DNA of 64,000 nt from Novipirellula herctigrandis (GTDB lineage: Bacteria > Planctomycetota > Planctomycetia > Pirellulales > Pirellulaceae), in the NCBI GenBank assembly GCA_007859835.1, contig SJPJ01000002.1, positions 517,666 to 581,665 of the forward strand, read 5' to 3'. This document shows, piece after piece, positions 36,171 to 43,660 of this stretch (positions are counted from its first letter, which is position 1; each line of letters begins with the position of its first letter). The position numbers were made by a program, and so were the translations under genes. The notes beneath the pieces were generated by a model. That model had not been told where the DNA came from. It saw nothing but the letters and a program-made list of their open reading frames with translations, and searched no databases.

Positions 36171-37402
36171 TACCGTTTTAATGCATCAAACATCGCAACA
36201 ATATTTTCAGGCGGAACGTCCGGGAGAATATTGTGAACGGTATTAAAAATGAAGCCGCCACCCGGTGCAAAAATTTCAACCTGTTCGCGAACATGCCGCT
36301 TTACTTCGTCGGGAGTCGCATTGTTCAGTATGTGACGAGTATCGCAACCGCCGCCCCAAAACGTGATGTCGTTGCCAAATTCACTTTTTAACTCACGAGG
36401 GTTCATCCCTTCGCAAGCTGTCTGAACAGGGTTCAGAATATCAAACCCAGCATCAATCAGATCAGAAATCAGCGGCCGTATGCCTCCGCAACAATGCAGA
36501 AACGTATGCATCGAACTGTTCTTTTTCACATAGTCACACAGCATCGTGTGTCGAGGTTTGAACAACTTTCGATAGGTTTCAGGCCGCATGAAGGGCCCGG
36601 AATCCATCCCTAGATCGTCACCGAAACGGCATACATCTACCACGTCACCCAGGTAATGACAGACCTTTTCCAAAAAAGCCAAATGACGAGGCATCAATTC
36701 GTCGAGCAGTCGCTGGACGTTATCAGGTTCCGCAACGAGATCCATCAAAAAGTTGTCAATCCGACGCACAAACGTGCCCCATTCAAACAGATTGCAGCCC
36801 ACGACAACCATCAACGCTTTGTCGGTTGTCTCTCTCAGATGCAACGCATTGGATCGCAACGTTTCCCAGAAACCTTCGTCATTAACATGATCCCAAGGGC
36901 TGTGTGCAAACGCCGCCCACAACACCTTGCTCATCGCATCATCCAACCCGTCGAAGTTCTCGGGATAGTCGTCAAAAAAGGGAAAGCAGGTTTGGTCAAA
37001 GAACATGCCGCCCGAGGGCATCTCGGCGATCGGCGTGCCGTCTTTCGCTTTTGCGATCCAAGAACCGTCCTCGGCTTGTTCAGGACGAAACCCTGTGGGG
37101 TATAGCCCCGCGTTTCCATCCGCAAGCGTGTACTCGTACCAATCCGAATCGCGAGTGTTGAACGTCCGCCCCACATCCACCACATCGATACCGAAATGAT
37201 CCAATAAACGATCATCGGGCTGAGCGAGCTGTTGAACGACATCGTAGACTTTCGCGGGTCCAAGATTCATTCCCAAATGATGATTCAATGCATTATAGGC
37301 GATCGCCGAGATCCCACTCGATGGCGTACTCCCCAAATCCACGGGTAAACGATCTGGTTCTTGGTGCCGAATCGACATCAGCACACGTTGACGAGAATTC
37401 AT
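36170..37402 (-). CDS. Uroporphyrinogen decarboxylase-family protein (likely methyltransferase-like paralogue)
   Basis: The 410-residue product starts MNSRQRVLMSIRHQEPDRLP, the typical N-terminus of HemE-like proteins including MtaA-type methyltransferases. A TIM-barrel order follows: KVCHYLGDVVDVCRFGDDLG, FLHCCGGIRPLISDLIDAGF, DILNPVQTACEGM and ITFWGGGCDTRHIL. HxCG (LHCCG) and the CD in GGCDTRH are typical of the zinc-dependent corrinoid methyltransferase branch rather than true HemE. The next gene downstream, a glycosidase-like protein, overlaps it by one base, so they are translated together. Partner and substrate are unknown. Confidence 0.8.
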   Translation of the reverse strand: MNSRQRVLMSIRHQEPDRLPVDLGSTPSSGISAIAYNALNHHLGMNLGPAKVYDVVQQLAQPDDRLLDHFGIDVVDVGRTFNTRDSDWYEYTLADGNAGLYPTGFRPEQAEDGSWIAKAKDGTPIAEMPSGGMFFDQTCFPFFDDYPENFDGLDDAMSKVLWAAFAHSPWDHVNDEGFWETLRSNALHLRETTDKALMVVVGCNLFEWGTFVRRIDNFLMDLVAEPDNVQRLLDELMPRHLAFLEKVCHYLGDVVDVCRFGDDLGMDSGPFMRPETYRKLFKPRHTMLCDYVKKNSSMHTFLHCCGGIRPLISDLIDAGFDILNPVQTACEGMNPRELKSEFGNDITFWGGGCDTRHILNNATPDEVKRHVREQVEIFAPGGGFIFNTVHNILPDVPPENIVAMFDALKR

Positions 37403-37577
37403 CGATCGATCCCTAAGGTTAATTCCATGAGTAGTTGAACGTTGCTGCGTTTTGATAATCGATCTACTCCAACTCGTTTACCGAAAGCATGATCCCATAG
37501 CGAAGAAGACGGGGCAATTGTACGACCGGACAAAAAATGGTGAATGTGAGACACCATTCTGTACTGCAAAACGCCTG

Positions 37578-37613
37578 AACCGCGTCAATCAACCGCGTCA
37601 ATCAACCGCATCC
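37578..37613. repeat. Short tandem repeat, 13-bp unit, 2.7 copies
   Basis: AACCGCGTCAATC occurs at 37578 and 37591, and a third partial copy AACCGCATCC begins at 37604. It lies in the 284-bp gap between the URO-D-family gene and the GspE-type gene (end 37687). Nothing else is clear in this gap. Confidence 0.85.
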
Positions 37614-37686
37614 GTTTAAGTATCTTCAAGATTGAATACGGGCCAAGCGATCTGAATTCACCTCCTCTGAGTTCCACTCATCGCAG

Positions 37687-38883
37687 TTACCCACCAAGCA
37701 CCCGGTAAACCTCGGCGTTGTCCGTGATCCCTTCGTCCACCAACCTCAAAGCCTGAGTCCGCAAATCGTTAGCCCCGACCTGTTTTGCGTCGCTTCGCAT
37801 TCGCAGTACGGACGCCCCCGATTCAAGCGACTCGGCTAACACCTCACCAATTTCATCGCCACCGTCGAAGCGAACGCAATCCGCCACGACAACACGCCCC
37901 CGATAGCCAGTTCCCAAGCACTCCTGGCAAGACGCCTGGCCCTGATCTGCGGCATCTTCGGCGTCTCGTCCACAATCTCCGCCACACTTGCTGCAAAGTC
38001 GCCGCAACAAACGCTGAGACACGATCGCTCTGACACCACTGCGGACCGCAAAGGGGGGTACACCGAACTGCACCAAGCGTCGCATCGACGCAGCAACATC
38101 CGACGCATGCAGAGAAGAGAAAACCAAATGCCCCGTTAACGAAGCTTGCATCGCCGCTTCGGCCGTTTCCGGATCCCGTATTTCGCTGACCAACAACGCT
38201 TCGCTGTCTTGACGCACAGCACTACGGAGTGCTGAGGCCAACGTCATGCCGCTACTTGGGTCCAATTCACTTTGGCTGATCGTACCAATCACCGACTCCA
38301 CCGGATCTTCGATTGTCAGCACACTGCGCCGCGGAACCGATGCAGCAATTCGACGCAGCATCGCGTATAGCGTTGTGGTCTTGCCGCTGCCGGCCGGCCC
38401 TGACAACAAAATCGCGCCATCGGTTTGCCTAGTCAAATCCACCAACGTCTGCGTGATATCCGGTGACATCCCAAGCGATTCAATACGATCAAAGGCGTTG
38501 TCTTTTCGAAGCAATCGAATCACCGCGCGCGGTCCATGCACCGTTGGAAAAACGCCTAGTCGCATTGCAACATCATCTTTGCCCGTGTTGGAGCTAGACC
38601 ATTTCAAACGTCCTTCCATCGGCTGAGTATCCCGGTAAGTGGGCAAACCGGCGATCACCATTAGCCGCGTTACCGGATCGCTATGGCTGCCGCCTGCGAC
38701 CCAATCGATTTGAGACAACACGCCATCGACTCTCAACAAGACTTCCCATCCATCGCGCCGCGGTTGCAGATGCACATCGGACGCACCGAGGTCCCATGCC
38801 AACGGAATCAAGCGATCGACCACATCCACCGCATAGTTCGGATCGCCAATAATGAGGTCCGAGAAATTCCCCGCGCCGTTCAT
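37687..38883 (-). CDS. GspE/PilB-type secretion ATPase
   Basis: The 398-residue product is an assembly ATPase of the type II secretion/type IV pilus family. Features: GASDVHLQPRRDGWEVLLRV, the PMEGRL segment, Walker A GPAGSGKTTT, Asp box LTIEDPVESVIGTISQSELD, Walker B ALLVSEIRDPETAEAA, SLTGHLVFSSLHASD, and a four-Cys zinc site (CSKCGG and CQECLGTGYRGR) typical of GspE and PilB. It lacks the long N-terminal domain of full GspE (about 500-570 aa), so it is a short form. ATG 38883 overlaps the upstream 5-FCL stop by 4 bases. Confidence 0.88.
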   Translation of the reverse strand: MNGAGNFSDLIIGDPNYAVDVVDRLIPLAWDLGASDVHLQPRRDGWEVLLRVDGVLSQIDWVAGGSHSDPVTRLMVIAGLPTYRDTQPMEGRLKWSSSNTGKDDVAMRLGVFPTVHGPRAVIRLLRKDNAFDRIESLGMSPDITQTLVDLTRQTDGAILLSGPAGSGKTTTLYAMLRRIAASVPRRSVLTIEDPVESVIGTISQSELDPSSGMTLASALRSAVRQDSEALLVSEIRDPETAEAAMQASLTGHLVFSSLHASDVAASMRRLVQFGVPPFAVRSGVRAIVSQRLLRRLCSKCGGDCGRDAEDAADQGQASCQECLGTGYRGRVVVADCVRFDGGDEIGEVLAESLESGASVLRMRSDAKQVGANDLRTQALRLVDEGITDNAEVYRVLGG

Positions 38884-39473
38884 TGCCGTGGCCTGTTGTA
38901 GATCTGCGTTTCGGTAACAACCATATCCATGAAAATATCCAACTCATTCATCGGTAGAGATTCATTCATTTGGCATTCGAACGCCAAGCCGACGAGCGTC
39001 GTGTCAGGTCTAGCATGTTGAAGAAGTTTATCGTAGTAGCCTTTCCCATGCCCAATTCGCCCGCCTAATTTGTCAAACGCGACTCCCGGAACCAAAACCA
39101 AATCGACTTCACCGATATCAACCAACCGACCACGTGACTTTCGCAGGTTCGAACGAGGTTCGAGAATTTTATATGCCCCGGTTTCGAGTTCGCTGATCGC
39201 TTCAAGGTGAAACAACCCAAGCCGCTCCTGCTCACAATACGGGACAACAATCCGTTTGTCACTTTTCAAGGCCTCGGGAATCGCGTGCTGCGTCCGAACC
39301 TCATCGCGTGCATCGAGATACCACATCACACAGCGGGCTTGCTGATAGGCGTGCAACAAAAAAACACGTTCAGTGATTCGCTGACTTAACGCATCTTTAT
39401 CAACCTGTTCACGACGAAACGCCAAAGCGATCCTGCGAATCTGTTTTTTCAACTCCGTTGGTTCAATTTCCAT
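38880..39473 (-). CDS. fau: 5-formyltetrahydrofolate cyclo-ligase
   Basis: The 197-residue enzyme converts 5-formyl-THF to 5,10-methenyl-THF with ATP. The hallmark is VPGVAFDKLGGRIGHGKGYYDKLL (the ATP-phosphate loop), shown here at about residues 126-149, with the N-terminal helix ELKKQIRRIALAFRREQVDK and RIVVPYCEQERLGLF. Length is normal. It is translationally coupled to a secretion ATPase gene (4-base overlap), an unexpected neighbour. In gammaproteobacteria this gene follows 6S RNA; here a different structured RNA candidate lies upstream on the other strand. Confidence 0.92.
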   Translation of the reverse strand: MEIEPTELKKQIRRIALAFRREQVDKDALSQRITERVFLLHAYQQARCVMWYLDARDEVRTQHAIPEALKSDKRIVVPYCEQERLGLFHLEAISELETGAYKILEPRSNLRKSRGRLVDIGEVDLVLVPGVAFDKLGGRIGHGKGYYDKLLQHARPDTTLVGLAFECQMNESLPMNELDIFMDMVVTETQIYNRPRQ

Positions 39474-39883
39474 CCCTAAAAGCTAGTCCTCACGAAAAAA
39501 CTCCGAATCGTTCTACTGCATCGCGCTAGGAATCAAGGACTCGCGAAGAGAACGGTTTGGCGAGTGACTTCATCACCAATCATTCTTTTCGCTTCAATGA
39601 TCAACCGAATTTTTCCGTTGCCCAACATTTGAACAACGATGCTCGAAGCCAAATAGCTTAATCTTTTTCGCGTTTCGGATGTACGGATACAGATCAGCGT
39701 TTTTTTCGCGTCGATCATTCGACCCCAAAAAAAATCTCCTATCGGTCAAAGAAAAACACCTTTCATGGTGACAAATTGCCGCACGCCAAACCAAAAAAAC
39801 GATAGAAACCCTCGGAATTTAACCTGTTACGCTGTTTTTCGTTGCCGAATCTTCAAGCTTAAAAAAGGAAATGAATATTCGTC

Positions 39884-39913
39884 TTGACCGATAGGAAAGC
39901 TTCCCACTATTCT
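39884..39913 (+). promoter_or_regulatory. Possible sigma-70-type promoter of the structured RNA
   Basis: TTGACC at 39884-39889 and TATTCT at 39908-39913 are separated by 18 bases, close to the TTGACA-N17-TATAAT consensus. Transcription would start near 39920 and run into the hairpins and terminator at 40073-40193. Planctomycete promoter rules are poorly known, so this is a suggestion. Confidence 0.4.
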
Positions 39914-39919
39914 GCGCCC

Positions 39920-40193
39920 ATCGTTGAGCACCATTCATTGATGCAAAGCGACTGGCACTGCAATGTCGAGACGATTCTGCATAGGCAACAATATTCGTAG
40001 CTGCGGAACACGTCATCGCGAAAACACACGGAAGTGGGCTTGCCTTGGCGACTTTGATTTTGCAATGTAAGTGTTCGATCGGTTGACACAAGGATGTGTC
40101 TTCCCCGATCGGACCACAAACCACCGGCTCCCGGAATAGAAGCGCGTTGTCCTCCGCCCCCCTAGGATTTCGTACTTTCCGGGAGCTTTTTTT
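39920..40193 (+). ncRNA. Candidate small RNA with stacked hairpins and an intrinsic terminator
   Basis: No protein-like frame covers this part of the 745-bp gap 39474-40218, yet the plus strand is highly structured. A 10-bp stem (40073-40082 with 40105-40114) carries an inner 6-bp hairpin, GACACA-AGGA-TGTGTC (40085-40100). Its ACAAGGATGT equals the core of the CsrA/RsmA consensus, with GGA in the loop as CsrA prefers. A weaker CAC-GGAA-GTG hairpin is at 40027. The 3' end is a stem with a C-rich loop and T7 tail. A sigma-70-like promoter lies upstream. The 5' end is uncertain; 40073-40193 is the best-supported part. It may be a CsrA-binding or antisense-type sRNA. Confidence 0.45.
40127..40193 (+). 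terminator. Terminator hairpin of the RNA candidate with C-rich apical loop
   Basis: GCTCCCGGAA (40127-40136) pairs perfectly with TTCCGGGAGC (40177-40186), followed by seven T. The enclosed 40 bases form a second stem (G/T-rich flanks, GTCCT/AGGAT) presenting the loop CCGCCCCCCT. The minus strand has no T-run after the stem, so it works only rightward. CCTCC next to the loop could pair with Shine-Dalgarno sequences. Confidence 0.65.
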
Positions 40194-40218
40194 ATGCGCC
40201 GATCGAAACGCCAAGAAG

Positions 40219-40950
40219 CTACTCGCTTGGCGCTTCGACGATGAACCGATAACCCGCGTCGCGGATCGTCAAAAGATGCACCGGCGCACTCGGTTCGACC
40301 TCAATAATCTTTCTCAATCGGGCGATGAATTGGTCAACCGCTCGAGTTTGCAGGTTTCCCGACATCCCCCACACTTCTTTCAATAGCTCGTTTCGGCTGA
40401 TCACTCGATTCGGATGCTCGACGAAATATTTCAGTAGTTTCAATTCCTTGGGTGTCATACGTACGGGCTTGTCCGCGACCGTGGCCTCGTGGGTTTCAAA
40501 GTCAACTGCGACTTCTCCGAATTGAAACTGTGTCACCGAGGGCTCTGTCTTTTTCGGCGGGCCCTTGTTCGGTTCCTGTGCCGAAATTTGAAGCAAATTC
40601 TTGATCCGGCTGAGTAGCTCGTCCAATTCAAACGGTTTGCTCATGTACTGGTTCGCACCAACATCGAAACCTCGCGTGCGATCTTCCGCAAGTGTTCGAG
40701 CCGACAGCATCAACACCGGAATCGTAAGACCCGATTGGCGAATGGTTTCGCAAACCGAATAGCCACTCATACCCGGCAGCATCAAATCAAGAACGATTAG
40801 GTCGATCGACGCATTGGCCGACTCGACCAATCGTAGCGCGGTTGGCCCATCTTCGACCAAGGTGACTCGATAGTTTTCCGCTTCGAGGTTGAACTTGATG
40901 CCAACGCCAAGATGTTTTTCGTCTTCAACAACGAGGATATGTGCGCCCAT
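40219..40950 (-). CDS. OmpR/PhoB-family response regulator
   Basis: The 243-residue product has a receiver domain (acidic pocket E9-D10-E11 region in VVEDE, phospho-acceptor D55 in IVLDLMLPG, conserved K105 in MSKPFE) and a winged-helix DNA-binding domain (FETHEATVADKPVRMTPKEL through GYRFIVE). It acts with the histidine kinase encoded just upstream. The frame also opens at TTG 40974, overlapping the kinase stop, but ATG 40950 (MGAHILVVEDE) gives the usual N-terminus. Target genes are unknown. Confidence 0.93.
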   Translation of the reverse strand: MGAHILVVEDEKHLGVGIKFNLEAENYRVTLVEDGPTALRLVESANASIDLIVLDLMLPGMSGYSVCETIRQSGLTIPVLMLSARTLAEDRTRGFDVGANQYMSKPFELDELLSRIKNLLQISAQEPNKGPPKKTEPSVTQFQFGEVAVDFETHEATVADKPVRMTPKELKLLKYFVEHPNRVISRNELLKEVWGMSGNLQTRAVDQFIARLRKIIEVEPSAPVHLLTIRDAGYRFIVEAPSE

Positions 40951-40970
40951 GGTCGTCTTCAGAATGCGTT

Positions 40971-41918
40971 TCAATTTTTTGGGGAAGATAAATCGGATTC
41001 ATTGGCAACAACGCCACTGAGTGTGACCGAAAACTCGGTGCCGGTCTCTTCTTGGCGATCAAGAATACGGACCGTGCCACCGACCGCTTTGGTCACGTTT
41101 CGCACCAAATGCAAACCAAGTCCAGTGCCAGGCCGACTTCGTTCAAGTTCGTTACCGAGCCGAACAAAGCGACCAAAAACTTTCCGTTTCTGATTTGCGG
41201 GAATCCCATTGCCATTATCGACAACGGACACAACGACTTGATTGTCAACGTTGGTTTTCGCCCGAATGTGTACCTTTGGCGGCGAGCCACCATATTTCAC
41301 GGAATTGTCGATCAGGTTTCGAAATAGAATGTCCAATTGAACCATTTGACTTAGCACGGTAATAGGCGGACACACGACTTCGATCGAATCTTCGGGCACG
41401 CGATGTCGTAAACAGATTGCAGTGCTGATTTGGTTCAACAACTCGTCTAAGCGAATTGGCTCTTTTTCCATTGGCTCGTTGCCACGTTCGATGCGCGCGG
41501 CATCAAGCAAATGGTTGATCAAAGAATCAAGTCGTTCAACGTCTTCCAGCATGAATCGGTGAAAATCAGTCTGTTGCTGCTCGTCAAGGTTCCGCCGCGA
41601 CAACGTTTGCAAGCACAATTTCAGGGAGGCGATAGGACTTTTTAGCTCATGAGTGACCGCATCGATGAAGTTCGATTGCCGGCGATTGAGGTTAAACGCC
41701 TTCACGGTCAGCGTCAGGTAGGCAATCACGCCGGCCAACATTGCCGCCAACATCACGGAACCGGTCGCCAAAATCGTCCAAAATACGGACGCAGACGCCC
41801 GTGTTCCACTTGCGCTGAGCCAATTTCCCAGAATCCAAACGACCGCCAAAACGACCACCATAATGATCATCACGACGCCCAAAGTGATCGGGGCTGTTAA
41901 AGAACGACGTTCAAACAT
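40971..41918 (-). CDS. Membrane histidine kinase
   Basis: The 315-residue product has two TM segments (about residues 10-32 and 46-72) with almost no periplasmic domain, so it probably senses something in or at the membrane. HisKA has H90 in FIDAVTHELKSPIASLKL. HATPase_c shows the N box NLIDNSVKYGG, G1 DNGNGIP and G2 GTGLGLHLV. There is no HAMP or PAS domain. It is first in a two-gene operon with the response regulator. The 201-bp gap upstream to the divergent gene at 42120 is AT-rich. Confidence 0.93.
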   Translation of the reverse strand: MFERRSLTAPITLGVVMIIMVVVLAVVWILGNWLSASGTRASASVFWTILATGSVMLAAMLAGVIAYLTLTVKAFNLNRRQSNFIDAVTHELKSPIASLKLCLQTLSRRNLDEQQQTDFHRFMLEDVERLDSLINHLLDAARIERGNEPMEKEPIRLDELLNQISTAICLRHRVPEDSIEVVCPPITVLSQMVQLDILFRNLIDNSVKYGGSPPKVHIRAKTNVDNQVVVSVVDNGNGIPANQKRKVFGRFVRLGNELERSRPGTGLGLHLVRNVTKAVGGTVRILDRQEETGTEFSVTLSGVVANESDLSSPKN

Positions 41919-42119
41919 GCAAAGTGACCATCAAAAAAGACGAAAATGTAACTTGGGCAAATCGGGCGAAAGTTGCTTATTGCAATGAATAAATATATTT
42001 TTTCGGTCGTCAAAGGGGATTTTTCACCATAAATCCCAGTGACGTTAGTGGACTAACCGGCAATAATGCTAAACACGGGTTGAATTTATTTCCTTGGCGG
42101 TAAGTCGGAGCAACAGCCA

Positions 42120-42566
42120 ATGGGTGCGGATACCAGGACCAGACGTTTTTCAGATCGAACGATACGACAGGTGCGCCTCGATTGTACTCGGGCAATGACA
42201 CGGGCACGGTTTTGTCCCGATCAGAGTGAAATTGTCCAACTTCGATGTATCGACGAACGGCCTGAGTCCGAACATGCATATGGTAACCAACTTTGGTACT
42301 TTGAAGGGATTGGAATCAATTCCGACCTACATCGCCATAGCGTGTTCGGTGTCGTCGAGTATTCCGTCCAGTTTGGCTTGCATGAATTAGTTGACGACGG
42401 CGTGTTCGATTCCGAATCCCAACGGGAACGGTTCCGCCATCTTTACGAACGCGAAGTCCACCCCACATCGTGGCGTCAACCGGCTCATCGTTGGTTAGCA
42501 CTTGGACTGATTTCCGTCACCGCGGCTTGGATGGCCTACCTATTGATCTATCTATGGTCGGCCTAG
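42120..42566 (+). CDS. Tail-anchored small protein of unknown function (148 aa)
   Basis: The product has a mostly soluble N-terminal part (SEIVQLRCIDERPESEHAYG, FGVVEYSVQFGLHEL) and one C-terminal TM helix (WLALGLISVTAAWMAYLLIY). ATG 42120 gives 148 residues; an ATG at 42195 starting MTRARFCPDQ is also possible, and no strong ribosome binding site decides. Its last 13 bases overlap the start of the ABC ATPase gene, so it is likely part of the exporter operon 42120-45993. I recognise no family. Confidence 0.65.
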   Translation: MGADTRTRRFSDRTIRQVRLDCTRAMTRARFCPDQSEIVQLRCIDERPESEHAYGNQLWYFEGIGINSDLHRHSVFGVVEYSVQFGLHELVDDGVFDSESQRERFRHLYEREVHPTSWRQPAHRWLALGLISVTAAWMAYLLIYLWSA

Positions 42567-43660
42567 CACAGCGATCAACCGAAAGTGCGAATGAACATTC
42601 AACTACAAGCGTGGTCCACGTACGCGATCTAACCAAGACATACTCGGGTTGGTCCTTTCGGGGGCGGAAGGTCGTCAATGCGCTCCGAGGCGTTTCGTTG
42701 GACGCATTTCGCGGCGAGGTGTTCGGACTGCTTGGCCCCAATGGTGCCGGCAAAACCACGCTGATCAAGATCTTACTTGGTGTCGTGCGAAGCTCATCTG
42801 GCACCGCATCTTTGTTTGGGAAACCAGCCGGCAGCACAGACGCGAGAATGCAAGTCGGCTATTTGCCGGAATCATTGCGCGTCGACCGCCATCATACGGC
42901 TAGATCCGCACTGAGATATTACGGCCGAATGAGCCGCATGTCGGCAGCGGAAATCACTCGCCGTAGCGATGAATTGCTTGAATTGGTTGGCCTCGAAGGC
43001 CGTGATCGTGAATCGGTTCGTCAATTCAGCAAGGGAATGTACCAACGCCTTGGGCTCGCCCAAGCACTGATGCATGACCCCGACCTACTCGTACTCGACG
43101 AGCCCACCGATGGCCTCGATCCCGTTGGACGAAACGAAGTCCGAATGGTGATCGACCGACTTCGTGAATCGGGAAAAACGATCTTCTTGAACAGTCATAT
43201 TTTGCAGGAAGTCGAACTCATCTGTTCTCGCGTTGCAATTATGGCTAAAGGGAAAATTTGTGCCGTGGGCCGTATCGACGACCTCGTTCGTAGCGAGAGT
43301 TTTTCGGAAGTACAGTTCGAGGTAACTCAAAACAACGCCTCGCAAGAAGAACTCGCGCTTGCACTACGACACAACTTTCCGGAACTACTTCTCGATGAGC
43401 ATTTGCACTGGGGCCCAGTGATGCGTTTCATTCTGCCACTTTCCACTCAAGACCAAGTGAACCATGCGGTCGATCGTATTCGCGAAGCAGGTCTTTCGTT
43501 GCGCGGATTGACTCTCAAACATGCATCGCTCGAAGATACCTTTATGGAAGCGGTACGAATGAGCGAAACACAGGATGGTGCGGACGGTTTGGTGCCGGAA
43601 CCAGAAATGTCGATTGCTCCAATCACAGGCTCAACGGCTTCCATCGAGGCCAACACGTGA
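42554..43660 (+). CDS. ABC-2 exporter ATP-binding protein
   Basis: The 368-residue product has Walker A GPNGAGKTT, signature FSKGMYQRLGLAQAL (LSGGQ variant), Walker B LLVLDEPTDGLDPVGR and the switch His in LNSHILQEVE. About 130 residues follow the NBD (VQFEVTQNNASQEELALALR and after), the C-terminal regulatory domain of CcmA/GldA-like ATPases. The frame opens upstream to 42470; ATG 42554 overlaps the previous gene by 13 bases and gives the usual length. The permease gene overlaps it by 4 bases (GTGA). Confidence 0.92.
   Translation: MVGLAQRSTESANEHSTTSVVHVRDLTKTYSGWSFRGRKVVNALRGVSLDAFRGEVFGLLGPNGAGKTTLIKILLGVVRSSSGTASLFGKPAGSTDARMQVGYLPESLRVDRHHTARSALRYYGRMSRMSAAEITRRSDELLELVGLEGRDRESVRQFSKGMYQRLGLAQALMHDPDLLVLDEPTDGLDPVGRNEVRMVIDRLRESGKTIFLNSHILQEVELICSRVAIMAKGKICAVGRIDDLVRSESFSEVQFEVTQNNASQEELALALRHNFPELLLDEHLHWGPVMRFILPLSTQDQVNHAVDRIREAGLSLRGLTLKHASLEDTFMEAVRMSETQDGADGLVPEPEMSIAPITGSTASIEANT

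Noticed and set aside
39533..39718. Leftward 61-residue open frame after the 5-formyl-THF cyclo-ligase start
   Set aside because: The sequence is not clearly protein-like beyond a plausible length, and no ribosome binding site is seen. It cannot be excluded, but I do not support it.
39819..40214. Leftward 131-residue open frame opposite the RNA candidate
   Set aside because: It lies antisense to strong hairpins and a terminator, begins without a ribosome binding site, and has a composition unlike neighbouring proteins.
39474..40218. 6S RNA next to the 5-formyl-THF cyclo-ligase gene
   Set aside because: The position recalls ssrS-ygfA of gammaproteobacteria. However, the structured RNA lies on the opposite strand, and I could not draw a 6S-like long closing stem with a central bubble.
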